Shown here one piece after another: positions 14,815 to 26,800 of a stretch of DNA of 60,000 nt (the stretch's first letter is position 1; each line of letters starts with the position of its first letter). A model generated the notes under the pieces. The model saw only the letters and a list, made by a program, of their open reading frames with translations. It was not told the DNA's origin and ran no database searches. Source of the stretch: Tubiluchus corallicola (Eukaryota; Priapulida; Priapulimorpha; Priapulimorphida; Tubiluchidae); contig JAQGDQ010000005.1 in the NCBI GenBank assembly GCA_030141605.1, forward strand, positions 932,180 to 992,179, in the 5' to 3' direction. A program made the translations under genes and the position numbers.

Positions 14815-15175
14815 TTTTCCGGTTACATTCTTTCATTGATGCTTCAGGAGCTTTGGTGGGCTTGTTTTCCTTTTTTAATGCGAGCTTGTATCTTTGGTGT
14901 AATAGTTCATGTGTTTCTTCATCATTCTCATCAAATCTGGTTTTTATCTGGTTCTACAAGACAAGCAAATGAAACCTCACATGCCTTAGCATTCAGGACG
15001 TTTTAGATGTTTGGTCAGTCAAGGTATTTCTTTCCTTATGGGTGCCTCTTGTGTATGACTTTAATGGAAACTTTGCTTGGATGAGGCAGTGATCACTCCA
15101 ACATTTGGCTCCACATAGCCTCTTTATTATCCTGAATGCCTTATTATTTTTTCTCCTGTTAAACAAATATGAAAA
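14815..15175 (-). mobile_element. Decayed LINE fragment: end of endonuclease domain and linker (RTE/craniofacial-development-2-like)
   Basis: On the minus strand, about 15165-15010 reads RRKNNKAFRIIKRLCGAKCW followed by SDHCLIQAKFPLK. This matches the 'GAdCwSDHxLvxaklrlk' end of the apurinic-type endonuclease of LINEs often annotated as craniofacial development protein 2-like. After stops, about 14960-14815 gives TRFDENDEETHELLHQRYKL, matching the 'WFDENdEEIqxLLxxkxxl' linker ahead of the reverse transcriptase. Frames are broken, so it is a relic. Confidence 0.68.
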
Positions 15176-16828
15176 TTATAATGGGCAAGTTTTTTTTTAT
15201 ATCACTTCGGTGACACGTAGAAGGGAACAGAACCCATAAGTAACCTATTCGTAATAGTCGTATTTTAATAAACGTTGACACTTGTGCTCCTAGTTTGGTA
15301 CATTTTCAAATGTACGAATATATGTACGTTTATGTAAAAATTGATACTATATTCTAAACAAAACATGGCATATTTTTGCATGTACAAAAATTACTGTATT
15401 ATACTGTAACCGTACTAATAACTGCTGTCAGCTTTATTTATTATTTGACATGCATTACTAATGCGTGCATGGTAATAATACAGTATAATACAACGCGTAT
15501 TAACACGTATTACAACCTAACATGTAACATGTATAACCTAACATGCATGTTGTAAATATACCGGTCATTTCTGATCTAATATGAGAGTAATATTTTTTCT
15601 TTTTTGTTTCAGATGGTAATGTACGCAGCTCTGTAGGGGACTCTTGAAACATTTGTAAATCGATTCCACTCTTCTTAAATTCATTAGAAAATGGTAAACT
15701 TAATTTCTGTCAACTAGAGTTTGTTTACTAGCACTACTCATTATACAGTGTTTTTAAAATGTCTGAATGCAATACCAGAAATAGTCTTGTTAACCATAAA
15801 CAACATAAATTGGAGTTACACAACTTACATCCAGTTAGAACTAAGTTTTTTATGTTGATTGTAAGTTGATCCTGTTTTGTTCTTGATTTGTAAGTAATTC
15901 TATTTGTTAATGTGGGTTTTTTATGCATGTCTTGTCTTCTGTTTGTTGTATAGATCAGAAACAAAGTCTGGCACTTTTCTGCTTCCTAATTTTCTTAGTT
16001 AATGTAGAAATGTAGAATACTACATGTAGATTTTTTTCATGGATATATTATTTTAAGGTTTGATTGACATTTATTGAACAGGTTCTGTTTTTTATTGAAG
16101 ATATTTTGAATTTTGGCTGCTACTGTAGTAGTTCTAGCTCACTTCTTGATTTTTACTGCTATTCACACCTGATGGCTCAGTTTTAAAAGAAACTTGACAT
16201 GACTTGAAGTGTATTACTTGCTGTAGAATCGCATTAAATTTATAACACTTCCAGAAATTTAATATTGTTAAGTAATTATGTGACATATCTATAATTGGGC
16301 GTTTGTTTGTGTCAGATAGATATTTATTTCAATACTTTTGTTGCAAGAGAGTTTTCTAGAACCTGAGTTCTGGCTGCATTGTCTCAGACTCTACATGGGT
16401 TAGTTGCCATTTAAGATAAATCCATAGTTTGGCCTGTCAGGAGAATGGGGAGATTCCCGGTAAATGCTATTTGATAACAAAATTAATTGTTCAGTTAACG
16501 TGGTAGGCCATCTTTTGTGCCTGTTTCCTAAATAAATTTATGGCATTCTGTAAATGAAGTGATACTGCTGATGTGCTTTTAGCAAGTTGCTAAAGTAAGA
16601 TTCATTGTCACCTTTCACTCCTCATTTGCAGCAGTGTAAATATAATTTGTGATTTGAGTGATATCTGGATTTTAATTGGCTTTAAGCACTTACATTCAGG
16701 AACAAGCTGGGAGTTTCTTTCTGGGAACTAACTACTCATATACTAAATGATTTCTAATGTGGTTTTTATTTTGAAATGGCTTGACCAGCATGCATTGAGG
16801 ACGTGTGTAATTGGAATGTTTGATTGTC
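15176..16828 (+). other. Intergenic, no gene recognised
   Basis: AT-rich, with short palindromic TACATGTA / ACATGTATAACCTAACATG strings around 15300-15560. No coding signal. Confidence 0.5.
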
Positions 16829-17411
16829 CAGTAAACTATGTACTCAAACACCTTGAGACCTGAAGTTTTTTTTTTTCAAATTATGCGTGGTATACAATGT
16901 TCGTAAGAAAACAAGATTGGGTTGTTCATCATCGTCGGACATACACTGCAGTCTGTGAAAATGAAAAACTGGGCTTTTGATCAAATATTTTTTATGAATA
17001 ATCAAAAATAAAATGACTGGTTCCACCTCTTTTGCAGTCTGAGTAGCCTGGTTAATAGAATTCGGCAACAATAATATTGTGATCTAGTTATTAAACCACA
17101 GTCGTTAAGCCATGTTGTGTTCAGCATTCTGCTAAGGCAATACAAGAAATCTTAGCATTTTTGCTGAACTAGTTTGCTGAGTTAAAATCGTAATGTGGTG
17201 CACACTTTCGCGTATCATTTTTCCCTTAGGGGAGGCTGTTCGGGATGGGCAGGGCAATTTCAGTTAGATTCTTTTGAATTGTACGGTTTATTCGATTTGA
17301 GTTACAGATTTCTCGTTACACGATGTTTAGTTAATGAGAAAAATGACATGGAAAATGCATTCCACGAGATCTGTTTGAAATGACGAGTCGAGTTATACGT
17401 AGTTTACTGTA
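16829..17411 (+). mobile_element. Pogo/Tigger-like MITE, copy A
   Basis: The left end CAGTAAACTATGTACTC starts at 16829. The right end TCGAGTTATACGTAGTTTAC ends at 17409 and is followed by TA. The interior is homologous, in inverted orientation, to 34830-35538. The left target-site dinucleotide is TC rather than TA, so that edge has mutated. Open frames inside it are not conserved and are not genes. Confidence 0.78.
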
Positions 17412-18551
17412 GTAGAATGCTAGGCTTTTTGCAAGTGTTTTCTGAGAGGACAAGCTACTTGACTAAGCAGTTACCTTGTGTTTTAGCACTGCTGACTGTG
17501 CATAACAATTTTATTTATACCAATTCTCTGATTGTTAATCAGTGTCATTTAGTTTAACCATGTTAGATGTTTACAATCTGCATGTAATTTGGTGCAGGCA
17601 AAATGTGCAGAATCTTTTCATGAATATGGATGTAAATTTATTCACAGAATTCAACCATCTTGGATGTTCTACGGCAGTAACTTCATACATCTGTCACAGT
17701 GAGGCAGTGTCAATCGTTTACCTGATCACCGTTTTCCAATAAATGCTGAATTTTTGTTGTAGTTAGTGACTTTAATCTATAACGGCAAGCAGGAAAATTG
17801 AACATTTGCTTGATATGTGTAAAATAATACTGTATTACTGAATAATGGTCACACACATGTACTATTCCACTATTGCCAACAAGTAACTTTCAACATTACA
17901 TTTTTATTAGTGTAAACTTGTTAACCATACCCACACATCAAAACTATTGGCTCTTGTACTAATTTAAAATGTTTGTAAGTATGTAAATCATAGATTAAGA
18001 TTATTACAATTGTAAAAGTAGACAAGTGTAACTGTAACTTATAAAATCTGCAAGAAAGTGTTATTTTGATGCGACTGTCCTAGTCCCCTTTATTCAGTAC
18101 CAAATTTAAAGTTTTGCTATTAATTTGCTTGCAGAGCAGCTATTTCACTTAGCAATAATAATGTAGATGGTGTAATGTCATTTGATGTGGTTTACTTTCA
18201 GGTTTATCGGCAGTGAATAAATTACATTTTTAAAGAATGGCACCGACAGTTGCTGCCGCTCCTTGATTGAATTACATTGATGCAGCAGAGTCTGAAGACA
18301 AGAAAGCGGCTTCAGTGTGCCATTTTTGCTTTTTGATCTCATTGTGTAATTTCTTGTGTCTGTGTGTGTGTGTGAATGAATTAGATTGAACTTGAAATGC
18401 ATTTACTATTGCTGCAATATAGCAAAACTGCGTAATGTACTGATCGAATATGTAATAAGCATTTAAATTAGTCAGTTTTTTACACTGTATATACAGTAAT
18501 GTATAGGGCGTTAAGAAATTGCAGACCCATCAGACTACTGTTACTACCAGC

Positions 18552-18649
18552 AAATGTAAACAAGTTTTACTTGTTACATTTTTTTTATTATACCTGTTCC
18601 AAATGTAAACAAGTTTTACTTGTTACATTTTTTTTATTATACCTGTTCT
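18552..18649 (+). repeat. 49-bp tandem duplication, each unit an imperfect palindrome
   Basis: Two identical 49-bp units (18552-18600 and 18601-18649). Within each, TGTAAACAAG and CTTGTTACA flank TTTTA, forming a potential stem-loop, followed by a T-run and ATTATACCTGTTC. Confidence 0.95.
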
Positions 18650-21600
18650 TCTAATTCTTATTGCATCTTATCACGTTCAAATTTTCAATTCAAAAGTTCT
18701 TGAACATGCGTCATGACGCGAATTTAAATAACGGCTAATAGGCTGCAAATTGTGGCAATGTCGGATATTAAAATGTGTTTCTCTTTGAAAATTAATAATG
18801 CCATGTTTTTGTCGTTTTCTTTTTTTGGTTTCTCTTTTCAAAGGTGTGTAGTCAGATGGGTTCAATAATTTTTGGACACCCTTTACTGGTAATTTGTGGA
18901 GCCTTTTTTGTACTTGTGAATATTCTAATTTATGCATACTTTTTATAGTGTTTTACAAAAATTACTTTTCAGGTTTTGTATTCAGGAAAATACTAAAGAC
19001 ACCAAGATATAGTATCATGTTAAGCAGTGCTTAACAAGCCTGCAGGTTGTTTTCAATTGTGGGTAGTGTCTTGTGTTGACACGACGTGGCAGCACGTGAC
19101 TGGTATTGAACTTGCAGTGAACAATTAGTAATTGCAGTAATTACCATTTACTGTACCTGTTATCATTTACTTACACATTATAAATCTATTTTATTCCCAT
19201 CTGCACCTTGCCGTGTATAAGTCCATAATCGTTTAGTGCATGTGGATATACTATGCGAGGTAAGAGTCAGAAATACATTGGTTCGATCATCAATAAAAAT
19301 TACTGATGCTTTTGGTTTGGTCATCACAGCATTTCATACTATCATGTGTTTATTCCAAGGTGATCTTTGGTAAGTACATTATTTTGCAAATAAAATTATT
19401 TTACAGCAAAATTCCGCGTTTCTGTTTTTATAGAATGAAAATGTGAACGTTTGATGTGCGTGTCGTTTCCCTGTGATACTGTGCGTGTTTAATCACTGAA
19501 GTGTGTGTAGCGTAAGTTGTACAGGAAGAAAATGTGTTGGTGTGTGCGAGTTGGGCCACTGTTCGTGTGTGTATTTTTGTCGCTTTAAACGATAGTTACA
19601 GGCAAAGATACGTGTGTATGGCACTCAGTAATATGTGCAAGTATGCTTTTTAATAGTGAGCGTAGCAGGTAAACGAGCTGGCTTCATTAGTTGACGTTCT
19701 ATCCATTCATATGTTTGGAATGTTGCATTAAACGGCTAATCCTGCGAGGGCGTGAATTTGAAAATTAATCTTTTCCTGCGAAATTCATTTTAGTTCTATT
19801 AAAGGTGGCAAATATGGCACACTACAATCTAACCTTGCGACGAATACTGAATACGTTTGTTTATGTTGCTTCACACTTTCCTGTCAATGTCACACTAGAT
19901 TTGTCCATTATTTTGTATTGAATTTGGGTTTTGTTGAACTCGTAAATGATAAAACAAAAAAAATTAGGGGCCAATTTTTTATTTTCCTAACTATGAGCGT
20001 CATCATAATGTGTAAGATAAATGTATGGCATGCGCTACATAACAATGTATTGCATAACACGCAAAATCACAATTGATTGCTTTTCGCTCTGTGTACTGCA
20101 CGTATATGTTGGGGTGGCGGGCATTTTAAGAGTGGTACCAAACGTGTAGCCTATTTAAGTTGTAAATGGAATTATCCCGTTGACAGGCATTTGCTTATTT
20201 ACGTGGGTAGAGAATTTGGTGTCCGATAAGCTTTACATTGAACATATTCCTCTACACTTTCTGTGAAAAAGGGTCAGTTTTCGAAAGTTCGCAAGGTAAG
20301 AACCTGGGAAGCAAATCGGTGTTCCAAAAATTACTGGGTCTAAAGTGCGTTGGGAAAGTACAGTATTTCGCGATCCTAGAATATCCACTTATTGATGGCT
20401 AACCAATTATAACGTCTTGCTTCAGCCGTTCTCAACAAAATGGGGGGGTGGGGGGCTCAGCTTATTTTTCGTTACTCGGTTTTCATAAACAGAGTTTGAT
20501 TGAATTATGATCATGTAGTGTGCTAGACTTGTTAGGTGCGACTGTGGCATTAAAAAGGCTAGAGTGAGTGGATTCGGTGAAAAAATGGCGTACAAAAGCT
20601 CGCGTGCTTGAATTCAAGAGAGAACGATGAGCAGCTTCGCTGAACGTGCTAAGGAGGATTTACGATCATTGACATCGCGTGGGTGGTTAGGTCTTCTTCG
20701 TAGGCGTCGTAGTAAGGAGTGGGTCGTTTTCTGCGTCTCATAAAATACCTGTGGTTGGGGAATTGTTAAAATCCAGGCGTTGATTTATGATTTTTGTGAA
20801 TAAAAGAACGTTTGTACTGTATAATGTCGAGTTTTAGCCCGAACTTGGTTAGATAGGTGCTAGCAGGTAAAAAGCAATTACAGCGTGAACTAAAAGGATA
20901 ATACAATTCTGTGAAATGGGCGCAAGTGAAAGAAGTGAGCAGTCTATTCTCTAATACAGTATTCGATTTCCAGAATTTCGGTGTTTGCTACTCAGTTGTC
21001 ATCTTGTAACTTTTCTTGTTCCTCATATTTGACCTCGAATGTTAAATATCTGTCCTGAAGTAGAAATGAACTTGAGGGAATAATAGTACAGTAGTATTTT
21101 GTACGTAAATTGCTTTGGGAAAAGTGGTGTCGCAAATAAAAACTTAACAGCTCAGTTTGTTGTACTCCATAAAGGGATGAGTCGTCTAGATATGAATTCA
21201 TGTATATTACATTCTTTACAAAAATTGCGCACATTAGTCTGTTTATTTTGGAATCAGTTTTTTACAGCAGACTGTGTGGTACACCCACGCGAAAATTGAC
21301 CACTGATATTCTGCAGTGCACTGTGCTTGTACAAGCGTTAGGGCTTTTGCTGTAGCACTTCACTCACACTCGGTGCAAGAGCACTGGCCCTTAGCTCACT
21401 GCCCTTAAAAACAAGACATATAAAATTTAAGCTTGCTTGCGGTATGTCAATATCCAAAGGTATATTATCGTGACTTTAGTCTAGGCGTACTTAATAACTG
21501 AGAATGTACTATGAGTTATTTAAATAGTCAACGTATTCTCCAAAGGTTGCACTGTCCCTACTTTGGTTTAGTCCAGTTATTTCTACGTAACAGTTCAGTT

Positions 21601-21899
21601 TGCCTTCCTTCGTTTAGAATTTATCTCACTACATGCGTTATTAGCTATTATAATGTATGTAACAAAGTCAGTTTTTGGACATTGCTCATCACATCAGACC
21701 TTCAAATTTGAGCGTAGTAATATAACTCGGTCTTACCGCAAGCTTTTATGAGTTACATCACGAGGTACAAACTTAGTTTGCACAATATGAGTTGATTATC
21801 CAATAAAAGGTCATTGTCATATATATCCTGACTGGTCTCTGTTTTATTGAGTTATAACTGGCAGTAGCCTATTGTATAATATTGTAAATAATGTAATGG

Positions 21900-22210
21900 C
21901 ACCCTGACCTTGATCTCTGACATTTTGGTCCCAATGTCAAGCTTTCTAAACTGTCAATAGCATGTATAACTATCATGGCCTTGACCTCTGACATTTGATC
22001 GTAAATTTAATACTTCTAGAAATGACAGTAGCATGTGTCTTTATAAAACATTGAAATTAACATTATGCTTACTTGCTGTGGATCTCTGATCTTTTTTATC
22101 TCATAATTAATGGTTTCTAGAACTAGCAGAAGACTGTATTGTACAAAATGCTGATGTTGCTGTCATATCTCTTATATATGACTTACCTCTGATATTTTGG
22201 CAACGAAGTC
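21900..22210 (+). repeat. Degenerate tandem repeat with TGACCTTGA-like cores
   Basis: Related blocks CTGACCTTGATCTCTGACAT (about 21903), GGCCTTGACCTCTGACATTT (about 21977), GTGGATCTCTGATC (about 22078) and TGACTTACCTCTGATATTTT (about 22179) recur with AGCATGT / CTAGAA spacers at 72-100 bp intervals. Confidence 0.55.
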
Positions 22211-23829
22211 ACTGTTTTGTAGAATTTACACTAAACTATATATGTGCAAAATATTGAGTATAATATTATACCTTTCTTTTTGCTTCCAAAATCAGTGCCT
22301 TGAATTTACCTTAAATTACATGTACACCACTTACTCGAGACTGTGTAACGTCTGTGATATGACACAAGCTGCTAATTATAGCGTAAAAACATTTACCCAT
22401 TGTGCGAAATTGTGCATGCGTTATTGCGTAAATGATTTGCGTTATAGACAACGTAATAGGATGCCGAAAACCAATCGCCTCCTATAGCAAGGCGCTTGCG
22501 AGAAAAAAAATCACGTGGTACTTGTGACTTGTCAGTGAAGTATTAACACTACAGGTTACGTGCAATTGTGAAGTAGTTAATGTGAACTAAAGCGCATTCC
22601 GTTTAAGCTGGATACGCAATAACGCATACGCAGTTCCGATATCTGACAAACGTGGCAAATCCTGGACATGAAGATGCTCAGGTTCCTTGAAGCTGTTGCC
22701 TAAACACGATGTATTGGAATATGTTTGCCATATCGTCATTTAAAACGTGTGACGCTATCTATTGACACACCGCACAAGCACAGTGTTCATCAGCTCAGTG
22801 CGTTTTGTGTAAAGTGTTTTTGTGTAGATCAAGACCTTTCGTTTGGTGTACAGATCGTCAAAACTTGCAGCGGTTGTAATTACATATCTGCAGACAGATA
22901 ACTAGTAAATCACAGTATTATTTTTTATAGTGACACATTATAAACAATAATTACAAAAAATGTTTCAAATATTAAAGTTACATTTTTATGCAGGTTGGCA
23001 CCCGGCAAGGCCTGTTCAATGTAGATGGTTGTGGCATGACTAGAACCTCTCATTATCAGGGATAATTGTAATCTTCTAAGATGAGACACTAAATCGTCTA
23101 AATTATCAGATACGTATAAATCCTGCTTCAACTAGGTAAATAGGCCCTGGCAATCGCAAACGAAACTGCGTGAGAAGGATATTCAAACCCGATAGTCGCC
23201 CATTCATTTGCTAAACAGGCATTAGTAAACAAGCAACTTTTTTTCTTTTATATTTATAAGCATGGGAGGAAATAAAAAGTTAAATTACCTAGTAAAAAGT
23301 TTAAGTTTTGAATAGGTTAAGACAAGTGCTGAGAGAAAATAATTTCTAATTTTGAATATAATTGAAACATAATATGAAGACGTTTCTGGCTTTGTCTTGT
23401 GGTATTTAAGTTTATTCCATCATTGTGTTGGCTAGTCTTTATTAATTTGGCTTTATTAATTTGTGTTCCTTTTCATTTTTATACTTTATGTCTTTGGAAT
23501 TCATTTTGTGAAGACAGTTTGTTTTGTTTTGTTTGTGTTCTTTTTGTGAACATGCATCCATTATTTGTTTTGATAATATATACAAATTTTCCATGTTGCA
23601 ATGTTACAATTTGTAAAAAATAATCTCAATAGTGATCAGCAGAAAATAATAAGCAACACATAGGTAATGCAACAATTTTTATCTGGATTTCTTTAAGCTG
23701 ATACATTTCACACAAAAGTGTTTACACAGCATGTTAATATAAAGTGTAGCCTGCAGCAGCAACTAACATGTTGATTTGCATCGTGCTTAATTATTGCTTA
23801 ATGATGCATTGCGTATTTATTTATTTTAG

Positions 23830-26800
23830 GCTCCAGTGGATCCTCTGGCACTACTAAAGGCAATATCACCATATCTTGGTCCAAGTGGCAGTATTAAAAG
23901 CATGAATGATGTTATTCGTGTTATAAGGTATAATAGTTTTCAGCTTATAACAAAACTGCTGCAGTGAATAGAGGAAGTTATGTAGTCTGTATAAGAACTT
24001 TCTGTAAATAATTAGGTCTATGGTGAAAGTAAAGTGCTCACTGATAAGCTGCAGTTTTTTTTTAAATGTTGAATATTGGTTACTACAGGGTGAATGTATG
24101 AACCCACAATTATTGGAGTTAACAACCTTTATTTGAATCAAGAGCTTTTACAGTTGAAGGAAATTTGAAAAAAAAAATCAGGAAGGTCCCTGGATCAATA
24201 TTCAAATCCATCCTCTATTTTAAAATTAGGATTATGAATCATATCTTTCGTGATCTAGATGACACTTCAAATACTAAATCCGCAGTAAGTGGCATTGCCA
24301 TGATTGTGACTACATTAGCTTTCTTGTCCTACAGCACTAAAAAATTGTAAAACTAGAATATTTTTGTACGTTTTTTGTGCTACATAAACCACATAAATAA
24401 TTTTGAGAAATACTTTGTTGCCAGACAAGTGACTTAAAAAGTTATTTCTTTTGTTTCCAAAAATAGGGCAAAATGCTTTCTTTTATAAACTGGCAAGAGA
24501 TTTTTTTTAACAAATAACAGGTGATAGTAACTGGATTGTGGTTTTGTGTTTTGTAAATGTGTGATTTATAAGTTAGTTAAATGATAAATGTTTTTATGTC
24601 TATAACAGCTTGATGAAAGAACAATCCAAGCTACCTGGTCGATGTGTATACATTAGCGTACTACGTGCTACAGCAGACACAGCCGTACTAAAAAGATTTT
24701 TGCAACTGGGTGGTTGGGGCATTCTCCACCAGTGGTTTGATGACTTCAGGAAGCAAGACAATATGCCATTCTTAAAGGAAGTTTTGAAGCTGTTCAAGAA
24801 TTTGCCACTTTCTGTTGATTTGCTGAAGCAAAATCCCACACCTAAAATGGTTAATAAACTAAGCAGAGTGGAAGATGATGGCAAGTACTTCGTACAGAGT
24901 TACACTTAAGTTTTGTTTGTTTGTACATGTGGCGCCATGGATTTTTAAAAGTTTAATGTATTAAGGACATTGTTCTTTAGCATTTTACCTGCTGCTAGGG
25001 GCTGATTGTGTTATAAGTTGTAATATTTTGTTAACAATATCCAAACGAAATAATTCTTTGTATTATGCACTACAATTTCTCTACTTTTTATGCACACTGT
25101 TTTTATAATTTTAGAAGGATGTAATTGTATTAATGCAATTGCGGTTATGATTCGTTTTGATATGATATTATGAATCACCTGCATGATAAGGATCATGAGG
25201 TAGTAATTATAGTGTTTGCATAGCCTTATGTGCTCTCCCATCCACACTTATTTTAATCATTGTTACATGTATTATGAATAAATAAGGATAGACTGTACAA
25301 GTCACAAAATAATAAAAATACAAAATCACTTGAACTGGGTTGTTGAATTGAAGCTTTCCGTTTGAAATTGCTTAGTTTTCGTTTTTAGTATATAGTCTTT
25401 TTATTTTATTTGTGTGTGATTCTTATATGTGTTCTCAATTATACATTTATACAATTATACAGTTATATTTGTATTACAGTCTTTGCTGAACTTACTATAG
25501 AACCTATTATGTGTTATTATAGAACTGAAGAAGTTAGCAACTGCGGTAGTCCAAGCGTGGATGGTGATAGTAAAAGAATCCGGCAATTCTACTACTGGTA
25601 ATTCAGAAATTCATTATGATTGCTTGTAATTCTTGTAAGGGAACATTGTCTTTTCTGTCTTTTTTCTGTTTTATCTTATAAATGATTTTTAATTGCAGAA
25701 AATTCGTCTACAAAATCTAAAAAGTTGAAATCTAAGAGAGAAGATTCAAATGACAAAAAATCAAGGAAAGAGGATGATAAGCATCGTGGGCAGACTATAA
25801 ACAACATAATGCACAACAAAAAGCATAAACAAAGTGAGAAAACTAAAGCTAATATTCACGAAAAAAACAGTTTAGTGAAAAGCCACAAAAGTGAGGCTAA
25901 AAATCTCAAAAGTGATAAAGAGAAGGCACGTCTGAATCGTGATAAAAAACAAAGTACTGGAAAGTCAAAAATGCAACTGAATCACAATACGGAGTTGGCG
26001 GATGTTAAACCTCAGGCAACACCTGCAAGCAATGAACAGAAGCCTAAAGTCCGACCAAAAACTGTAAAAACATTCCATGCAAAGTTTCGCTCAACAGGTA
26101 AGGTATTTTTGAGACAGTTAGAATTTATACCTGACATGGTTTAATACAGACATATCATAACTGCAACTTATTTTTTCCACATTTAGCTGATCATGTGTCG
26201 TTCGCAAGCTTTTATCCATGTTTTGCTTGTTTCCAGTGTTTGTGCCGTGAAAATGGAATAAATTGGATTGTTCAATTCCATAGATGATCTTTATATTGAC
26301 TGTTTGAGTTACATGTACCCCACAGGCATCTTTCAACCATAATTACAACCAGAAAAATAGTGTAAAATTAACTATTTCGGGATACTAATATTACTTTGGC
26401 ATACATTATAAATTTTGACCACACTTGAATTAAGAAGAGGCCCCTGAGATCTTACTGAGGTTTATAAAGTACCAACCATGAAAGAAAACATTTTGTATGA
26501 AAATTTTGCCTGATTTGGCAGTCATCAGAGCTTGAATGAACATGAATGACATTCTGCTTGACTTCAGGTAATCAGTGAGAAATGTGTTACTCCTAACTGC
26601 AAAAGAAACAGATGTGTATTTTATCATATAAATTCTATTTCTGTAATAATCAAATAAACCAATTTAAATTTTTTTGATTCAAATTGTAAGCATGTTACAT
26701 GTGATTTGCGAGCACATTAACTAACTAGTTTAAAAATTCTGTTAGGTGCATAATGCTATAAAACTTTCTTGATAAAAACAGTATTACTTTTTTATTGTTA

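Larger units (their letters stand above)
17412..23829 (+). other. Region upstream of PNUTS, presumably holding its first exon and promoter
   Basis: PNUTS needs an upstream exon ending in phase 0 with a start codon and probably only a few codons, because the human protein has about 7 residues before the equivalent Asp-Pro. CpG-richer stretches at about 19400-20750 and 22560-22830 are candidate promoters. One short possibility is ATG at 20824 reading MSSFSPNL to a weak GT donor at 20848, but nothing confirms it. No other gene is supported here. Confidence 0.4.
23830..25597 (+). other. PPP1R10: PNUTS exons 1-3 (as resolved): TFIIS N-terminal-like (LW) domain
   Basis: Exons 23830-23927, 24609-24880 and 25523-25597 encode a helical TFIIS N-terminal domain. 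In human PNUTS this domain binds TOX4 (established knowledge). Blocks matching human PNUTS in order are [40 protein letters not shown] and [15 protein letters not shown]. The second junction uses a GC donor at 24881. Choosing the GT four bases downstream would throw the next exon into a frame that loses this similarity. Confidence 0.93.

Noticed and set aside
25410-25601. 63-codon frame ending [16 protein letters not shown]...
   Set aside because: It is the wrong frame of PNUTS exon 3; the exon read in the neighbouring frame ([16 protein letters not shown]) matches PNUTS.
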